64,000 nucleotides of DNA from Davidsoniella eucalypti (lineage: Eukaryota > Ascomycota > Sordariomycetes > Microascales > Ceratocystidaceae). The first letter of the stretch is position 1, and every line of letters starts with the position of its first letter. The position numbers and the translations under genes were made by a program. Location: assembly GCA_004009845.1 (NCBI GenBank), contig RMBW01000017.1:186001-250000 (forward strand). The letters run 5' to 3'. Under the pieces are notes generated by a model. It was not told where the DNA came from and did not search any database. It saw nothing but the letters and a program-made list of their open reading frames with translations. Of this stretch, positions 57,727 to 64,000 are shown in pieces.

Positions 57727-58072
57727 TCAACCGTAGTAAACATTTCGCACTGTGCCGTCGTTGTCCAGGCACACATTCAGCCGGCTTTCATTCAGATCGC
57801 GCGTGACGTTCTGGCCGGGCTGAAGAATGCGGTGAACCTCTGGTAATTCTTGGACAGCAAAAGCCTAGAATACAGCGTTTCGTATTAGTACATGTACTTG
57901 AAAGTGGGGTATGGGTAGGGGGACGTCTGATTCAAGATATAATTCTACTTACAGTCTCCGATGACGGTCCATCTGTGCTGAGGGTCTTGCCCATCAACTT
58001 TACCTGCCACGCACCTTGCGAGTTGGCGTCCTGCGCACCAACTTCGTTTAGGCCGGGAACTACAAGAGGCAT
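57727..58072 (-). CDS. I78-family peptidase inhibitor-like small protein (85 aa)
   Basis: Exon 1 is 58072-57953 (40 codons). The phase 0 intron 57952-57865 has GTAAGT and TCTAG ends and a CTAATAC branch point. Exon 2 is 57864-57727. The protein begins MPLVVPGLNEVGAQDANSQG. The C-terminal half matches the inhibitor I78 pattern: PEVHRILQPGQNVTRDLNES, then RLNVCLDNDGTVRNVYYG, with the conserved R-L-N-V and D-x-x-G-x-V and a closing Tyr-Gly. Known fungal members inhibit elastase-like serine peptidases; some are secreted and some lack a signal peptide. This one has no clear signal peptide from Met1. An in-frame ATG at 58147 would add 25 residues that do not look like a good signal either. The target peptidase is unknown. 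Confidence 0.8.
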
Positions 58073-59151
58073 TTTGGAGGTAGGAAGAATATAACGAGAG
58101 AAAGATAGAACAATAATAGAGTGGGTAGATCTAGACTTGCGATACAAGATTTTTAGAAGGATATATAAGTAACGGACTATGATATTTGAGCACGTTGTCT
58201 GTCGGGTTTGGGCGTCGTGCCAGCCTTTATATATCCATGGACGTTGTTTTATCGCTGCTTCTGGAATTCTATGACGTCCATCTCACGTGCCTTGGACGTC
58301 CTGATCTCGCCACTCACTAGCTAACCCTAAACCAACCCTTGGCCATGGATTCCGGGTGTGTATGTACATCACCAGATATGTAGATGAATACATCAAGTTT
58401 TATGTGACCAATTTGTTTAATAAATTATATCAATTCGTAAGGGGGATTTTTGTGATGAAAAGCATACTGAAATTGAATAGTAGTAACATAGTATATGTGA
58501 TACATGAAATAAGCCTTGATCCGCCCAATATAGAACATGAAAATGACATATAAAGTCGATACAAAGTGTAAAGGGAGAAGATGAAGAAATCGAGACGCCC
58601 TTCGATGGCTCTATAAGATCAGCTAGAAAAGAAAAAGAGAAAACAAAACCAGAGAAAAAGAAAAAGAAAACGCCGAAAGAAAAGAGAGCCAAATACAGAA
58701 AATATAGCAACAGTAGATGTAACCAGGTTGTAAAAGTGCCAAAACACCAATGAAAAGGAAAACCGTTTATGTGGAAAGAAAGAGAAATCAAGCCATGTCC
58801 GAATGATATGCTAAATGTCAAAACCAAGTGAAATGATACAAAAAGACGAAGTAGAACAGAGATGTCAACGAATGCTGTATAATGCCAGATTACACAGTGC
58901 ACTAGCATCTCTGTAGACAAGTCTAAAAGATGGACCTGAGAAAGAAGTGGAAGACAAGAAATAGACATGTCTCTTTTGTTTCTTTTTTTTGAGAGATAAT
59001 TATGCTCCGTCACGGCAGATAGCCGGACCATGACAAGACGCCAGCTGGCACGTGTCTGTACAGGCAGAGACAGAGCGCGAGAGGAATAGCCGAGGCGGCA
59101 AGGAAGAGCGAAGTGAAGAACGGGTGGGTATGGCAAAACACGACTTATCCA
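58073..59151. other. Intergenic, about 1.1 kb
   Basis: Promoter side of the inhibitor gene, with TATA-like GATATATAAAGG (minus strand) near 58225-58236, and 3' side of the acyltransferase gene. The A/G-rich plus strand between 58560 and 58980 makes long but low-complexity minus-strand frames, which I do not call genes. Confidence 0.55.
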
Positions 59152-60597
59152 TTAGCCGAGAATGCGCGTCGTCCATTTCGTATATCCTTCGTCGGCCAAC
59201 AATACCTCCATAGACGGGGTGGGGATAGTGATGATGATTTCGTAGTCCGGCGACTCGCTTCGTGCCGGCAAAATCAACGACCCAACCAAGTTCCACTCGG
59301 ACAACATCCGCCGTAGAGCATCGGCCTTGACCGACAGGCCCTCGCCCGTCAGATCCCACAGGCAGTCGGCGCCGAGTTGACGCCACGTGTTAAAGGCCAG
59401 GTCCTCTCGTACGCGAGTGTCAAACGACAGCATCATGTTGGCGGGGTCGTCGATCTGGTCAATCATCTCCAGTCGGGTGCGGACGAAGTCTTCGTCGATC
59501 TGGATGGCCGCGTGGATGGCTTGTGCAATGCGTCCCAGCGTCGTCATGTCTCCGTGTGCCTCGGCCATACTCGAGAGCGGCACGGTAGTGCGGCCCAGCA
59601 TGACGGAGTTGCCGAGGTACGATGGCCCAAAGTCCGTGTAGGCTCGGTACCGCCAGTTCACCGGGTTGATGAGGGCGGCGCATCGGTCGTCGCTCTGGCC
59701 CGATATTGGCGGCTCGATGTCCTGCTCGCCGGTCTGCCGGGCAGCTGCCGTGTGGACCCAGGTCAGAGCGGCGAGGGCGACGTAGGCGGTTGGGAAGTTG
59801 GGCTGCTCTGATGGGTGCATGTTAAGGCTGTGTCGGATCTCGGATCGAAGCATGCCAATGTCCACTGTGTTGAACACGAACGTGCGGCCGGACTTGCTGT
59901 AGTCTTCCGATGGGATGCCTCCCGGGCCCACCACCGAGTTGTTGGGGCCTTGTAGTCTGCTGTCATAGACATATTCTGGGCACTCGTCCAGCACCTCTGC
60001 GAACGAGCGTCTGTGCTTATCACGGTACATGGTGAACGACAAGTCTCGGTCATGCATGTGCTTATTCGGTATTGGCTCTGCACAGCATGTCTGTCTGGCA
60101 AAGTCTGAGATGAACCTGCCCATGCAATCTCCATCGCCAAACGTGTGGTGGAAGTAGACTCCGAGCAGGAGACCGCCATCGACGAAGAAGGCCCGGATCA
60201 CAATCACCGGCATTCCTTCGCCTTGGCCGTAGGTGTTCTTGACACTGCCGTCCAGGTAGAACAAGGGGTTGACGGCTGCGCTGGATGGGAAGCCTTGCTC
60301 TTCAAACTCTGCATATGTCATGCCAAAGCTCTTGGACATGTCGTGGATCTCCAAGGGGATGTCGTAGCTGAGGGACTCGTGCATGTATACCCAGTTATGC
60401 CGAGGGCCTAGGAAGAGACGGCCGGCATAGAAGGGCTTTGATTGGACCAGTCGGTTCAGAGATTTCCGGAGATGGGTAGTGATTCGCTCACGGGGCGTGT
60501 TCTCGTCCAGATTGAAGCACATGGCTAGACGCACATGGACACGGCACGCCGATTGGTCCCATGGGGAGAGGCAGTAAGGCTCATCCGTAGATGGCAT
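59152..60597 (-). CDS. BAHD-like acyltransferase (fungal transferase family)
   Basis: 481 aa, single exon, starting at MPSTDEPYCLSPWDQ (60597). An upstream in-frame Met at 60693 adds 32 residues that do not fit the family start, which usually opens with the L-S-x-x-D-Q motif seen here. The catalytic H-x-x-x-D is His151-Asp155 in FHHTFGDGDCMGRF. The second structural motif of the family, DFGWG in plants, appears as DFGPSYLGNSV. ALTWVHTAAARQ and INPVNWRYRA are also typical of this transferase group. Such enzymes move an acyl group from acyl-CoA to an alcohol or amine of a secondary metabolite, as trichothecene O-acetyltransferase does. The substrate is unknown. No backbone synthase, P450 or transporter lies within the window, so it is not evidently part of a biosynthetic cluster. 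Confidence 0.88.
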   Translation of the reverse strand: MPSTDEPYCLSPWDQSACRVHVRLAMCFNLDENTPRERITTHLRKSLNRLVQSKPFYAGRLFLGPRHNWVYMHESLSYDIPLEIHDMSKSFGMTYAEFEEQGFPSSAAVNPLFYLDGSVKNTYGQGEGMPVIVIRAFFVDGGLLLGVYFHHTFGDGDCMGRFISDFARQTCCAEPIPNKHMHDRDLSFTMYRDKHRRSFAEVLDECPEYVYDSRLQGPNNSVVGPGGIPSEDYSKSGRTFVFNTVDIGMLRSEIRHSLNMHPSEQPNFPTAYVALAALTWVHTAAARQTGEQDIEPPISGQSDDRCAALINPVNWRYRAYTDFGPSYLGNSVMLGRTTVPLSSMAEAHGDMTTLGRIAQAIHAAIQIDEDFVRTRLEMIDQIDDPANMMLSFDTRVREDLAFNTWRQLGADCLWDLTGEGLSVKADALRRMLSEWNLVGSLILPARSESPDYEIIITIPTPSMEVLLADEGYTKWTTRILG

Positions 60598-62318
60598 CTT
60601 GGACGGGTGGTTAGGGTATGTCAGATGGGCAACGTCGCCGGCAAGCGAAGAATGTATATCAAGAAATGAACGTACGGCGTGAGCGGCACACACAGGTCCA
60701 ATGGGAAGACTTGGTAGATTTAGGGGAGACAGCGTGACTGACGGTGGAGTAATGAGAGAAAGGCTGCAGGAGGAAAGTTGAAAGGAGAGTCGATACAGCC
60801 AAAGTCAAGAGATGTGCTGCGTGGCGGAGAGTCTATATAGATGTATGTGTATTTGTGGGGGGAGGGTGTATAGGCTGGCGTTTCTGGTGATTATGGGCTA
60901 TGACATCAAGAGAAAACAAATGTAGGTGGTGAGATTATATAAGAAGGAAGGGTGGTAGGTAGTTGGAGGGCTAGGCTCGTGAAGTGCTTCGATAACATGT
61001 GAGCATGATAATCAGCCAGGCTTCGTGAAAAGAAGGAGTAAAGATGGCCAAGACCGAGCAAGAAGAGAATACACCGAGGTCACAAAGTGTAAATATGACA
61101 GAGAGAGCTCTCTCTAGAGTGCGCGGAGCTTAGATTTTAAAGTCTTGGAAATGTGCCGGCTTGCACTTTAAGGCAAGGAATATATAAGACAAGGGTCAAC
61201 CTGGTCCTCCGATGAATGGGGAGAGAGAGCGTTGGCCAACAAATAAAATAAAAATAAAAACAAGATGGTTGATATAATATCCAAGGATAAAACAAGACCA
61301 AATGGCAATTATAAAACTCGGGCTGGTAAATAACAAGAAAAAGCCCGGAACGGACAAATCAAGAGCTCGCTTTGCAGCAGACAGGGCGGTGTAGTGAAAA
61401 TGAAAACAAAACGACAGCCAGCTTGCCGAGACCAGAAAGAACAGACGTCGATGTCTCCAGATCCGAGGAGGCTTGAAGGAAGGCGGCTACTCGCAGATTC
61501 CGATTGAAAATGCACAGTGCAAAGAATAAAGAATACAGCGGGTGAGACGAAAGACGAGTCGGCTCGGCTGGGTGTGTGATATGTTACAACTCGTTCAGCA
61601 GAACCAGCACGGAAGCACCAGTGCGTCCAGAGACTTGTGCTCTCGTCTGGCAACTGCTTGCAAGTAGATAGAAGCAGCGTGGCAAGAGACTCGTGGGGAG
61701 AAGGACATCAAAGCCCAAGCAGCAGATAGAAGCCAAGGGCAGACGGCACAGAGATCTCTCGGCTAGCTAGGCAAGCAAAACCCAGATGCAGATACCAGAA
61801 AACAGCGAGGCAGGTCGAGAGACAGGAATCGGGGATGATGTATGTAGAGCTCCCAGGCATCGGCTGGCCTGGCGATGAATGGGCTTTTATAAGGCCGGAT
61901 GTCTACCCTCCAGCACGCTACCGACTTGGTTGGGCCAGATACATATATACACTGCTCAGGTGCATGTATCTGTAGTCAGTCAATCTGCTCTGATGCCCAC
62001 GGTCGATACTACACGAACAACAGGAATAGGTTCCTCATCAGGATCAGGCCTGAGCAGGATTGCAACGAGGATAGGTGGACGATCTGAAGACCTGGAAGCC
62101 ACAAAGATTATACATTGCAGATTTTACCTGTACTTTTTTTTTCTTTTTCTTCTTCTTTTTTGTAGTGCTTGCTGTGGCCACTGCAACCCATATAGGTAAA
62201 CCCATATATGTATGTACAGGCGTGTTGCCCAGCATCGGCTAGAACAGTTCCTGGTTCCGGTGTAGGGTAGCCTTGACAAGTTGCTGGCAGAAAGTGCGCT
62301 CAGCTTCAGTTGCCTTGG

Positions 62319-62334
62319 CCCCCCCCCCCCCCCC
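62319..62334. repeat. C16 homopolymer
   Basis: Sixteen consecutive C, unusual next to the many A/T runs elsewhere. Homopolymer length may be affected by sequencing error. Confidence 0.85.
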
Positions 62335-63618
62335 AACAAAGTAATATACGTATATCTACGTAATAGTAGGAAATAAAATACTGGCTAATTTACAGGAGCA
62401 CATAACGGGAACAAGGAGCCAGCCAGCCAGCAAACTTACAACTGCAACTACCAGTACATGTACTTCTTTCTTGCTTGGAGCTGGCATCACGTCACAGCCA
62501 GCTATACCTGCGTTTTATGCATAACGTATATATATGTAGGCGTGGCCACAGACCAACAGGATCAGAGGTGGAAGAGACGAGGAGGCGTGAGGACGGCAGA
62601 TCTGCAGGCTCTGGAGCACAACTAGAAGATGGTGTCCCATGCCGTCCATATCTGTACATGTGTGTTGAGATAAGTACGCTCTCTTACAACGATGGAACTA
62701 CTGCTGTTGACATGTATTGAGTAACTAAGTGGAGCTTGCACCCTAGTGTATGTACATATATACATATATACGTATGTACATTGTATACTAACCATCCCTG
62801 CATTCAAAAAGAGTGTATACCTAGCGTACTGTGTAGGGTGGGTGTAAAAGAGTGCGTTGGCCAAAAGTATAGAACCTTGAGCTTGGGGGGGTGGAGCTGT
62901 TGTCTGTCCCATATGGGAATAACAAGACAAGACCAAGACCTTGGAATTAGTAAGAGCATGAAGGGCTTGACAGGGTTGGATATGTAATATGTGTATGTAG
63001 TCAGAGTACAATCATAGTTTTACGACTTGCGGATATATTACTTCTGTTCAATTATAGGACCATCATGTCAGTTGGAGCGGAATATAATATACATGCAGAC
63101 ATGCCTTGCATTTAAATAACTTAAGCAACAAAAAGTGAAAAGGTCCTGTAAGCGCTAGCACAATCATGTCTGACGACTGACTACCCAAGACCAAAACCCA
63201 GATATGTGTTGGGCAGATGAGATGCATTGTGCATTATACAAGATACAAAATACGTCACCGGTAATCGTTCGTCTGAGTGTCGTCTGGATTCACGGGTAAG
63301 ATAGGGAGAAAAAACCCGTGTATTTATTTTCGGGTTTGATCAAAGCTATGTATGCCCTCTACTATCCATCTGGATAGACTCTGTAGCTGGTTATGTGGAA
63401 TATTCCCCTTGCTTCTCTTATTTCCAATCAGTGAAGTGAGTTTTGACGGGACAACTAGCTCCAGAGCTGCCACTACGTTGGTTCTTTTTTGACAATAAAA
63501 GAAGGGGCACATGTAATCTTGTAAGTAGCGCTGAGTGGACAAAAGGAAGGGGGGGGCTAGACTCAATAGCCCATCTCCTCTTCCCCAGTTCATGGGAAAG
63601 CCAGCCAGCTTGAGATTT

Positions 63619-63620
<2 letters not shown>

Positions 63621-63651
<31 letters not shown>
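63621..63651. repeat. (GA)n microsatellite
   Basis: About 15 GA units, followed by GGAGAGAACT. Confidence 0.9.
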
Positions 63652-63658
<7 letters not shown>

Positions 63659-63697
63659 CTATCAAAAGGATCGTTTGGAATAACATTGGAAACATGC

Positions 63698-63720
63698 AAA
63701 AAAAAAAAAAAAAAAAAAAA
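63698..63720. repeat. A23 homopolymer
   Basis: Twenty-three A, about 45 bp after the GA repeat. No target-site duplication was identified. Confidence 0.9.
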
Positions 63721-64000
63721 CCTCCGAATTAATAATACAAATTTGGAATGGGCAAGCAACCCCACAAGAAAATATAGCCTACATACAGATATTCAGTGTT
63801 AGAGCCCTTTAGGCTTTGAAAGCCAGGGAGCTCTTGTAAAAGGTAGATACAACCTTTGGACCAGAAATCCAAACATCACGAGTATCAGGCTAAAAAGAAA
63901 ACGTCAGACAAGAGGCTTAGTAATCTTGTTTGAATGTGCTAGCTCGGTAGTTCTACCGGTTTAGTAAAACGACGCTTTAAAAACCAATAACTACGGTCTT

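Larger units (their letters stand above)
60598..64000. other. Right end of window, no supported gene (3.4 kb)
   Basis: The left part should hold the acyltransferase promoter (a TATATAG-like element near 60833). The rest contains simple sequence: C16 at 62319-62334, (GA)n at 63621-63651 and A23 at 63698-63720. Small frames show no domain. Confidence 0.5.

Noticed and set aside
58417..59136. Minus-strand frame of 239 codons with many Phe/Leu/Ser
   Set aside because: Complement of an A/G-rich stretch; low complexity, no domain, downstream of a real gene.
60598..60693. Upstream start for the acyltransferase
   Set aside because: The family normally begins just before the L-S-x-x-D-Q motif, matching the Met at 60597.

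Overview
The window comes from a filamentous ascomycete (Pezizomycotina). The genes have short spliceosomal introns (about 50-160 bp) with GTAAGT-like donors and CTAAC-like branch points. The proteins are typical of that group: PEX5, a Zn(II)2Cys6 regulator, an Esc1-type bHLH factor, a BAHD-like acyltransferase, and a Tad-type LINE relic. The class is not certain; Sordariomycetes or Leotiomycetes is my guess. Gene density is low and every coding exon set is on ordinary nuclear-type DNA. I found no tRNA, rRNA, CRISPR or bacterial-type features.

Layout. 1-6.7 kb: three minus-strand genes (PEX5, running off the left edge; a mitochondrial-type two-RRM protein; a class B bHLH factor). 6.7-22.3 kb: a 15.6 kb stretch with no gene I can support, lying between the 5' ends of two transcription-factor genes. 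22.3-25.5 kb: a Zn(II)2Cys6 regulator facing, tail to tail, a PXMP4/PMP24-like peroxisomal membrane protein. 27-38.6 kb: a repeat-rich, fast-changing area. It holds a secreted tandem-repeat protein gene, a decayed inverted relative of its 3' end, a Tad-type LINE relic, and several non-LTR retro-insertions with clear target-site duplications. A conserved fungal protein of unknown function (641 aa) lies inside this area. 38.6-44.6 kb: no supported gene. 44.6-49.3 kb: a very large VPS9-ankyrin-PX-BAR protein, the VRL1/VARP-like family. 50.8-60.6 kb: a small membrane protein with a PPxY motif, a protein with a nucleotidyltransferase-like signature, a low-complexity hypothetical protein, TMA20/MCT-1, an I78-type peptidase inhibitor and a BAHD-like acyltransferase. 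60.6-64 kb: no supported gene.

How the genes relate: nothing here looks like a metabolic cluster. Two products act at the peroxisome (PEX5 import receptor, PXMP4-like membrane protein), one in endosomal sorting (VRL1-like), one in translation (TMA20-like), one probably in mitochondrial RNA metabolism (two-RRM protein), and two are DNA-binding regulators. The most distinctive content is (i) the secreted protein built from ten 30/31-residue units, with a stop-interrupted 3' tail and an inverted decayed relative, and (ii) two families of non-LTR retroelement ends inserted as fragments of only 30-64 bp, each with a 12-14 bp target-site duplication. All gene models are my own splicing inferences from the sequence; functions are family-level assignments.
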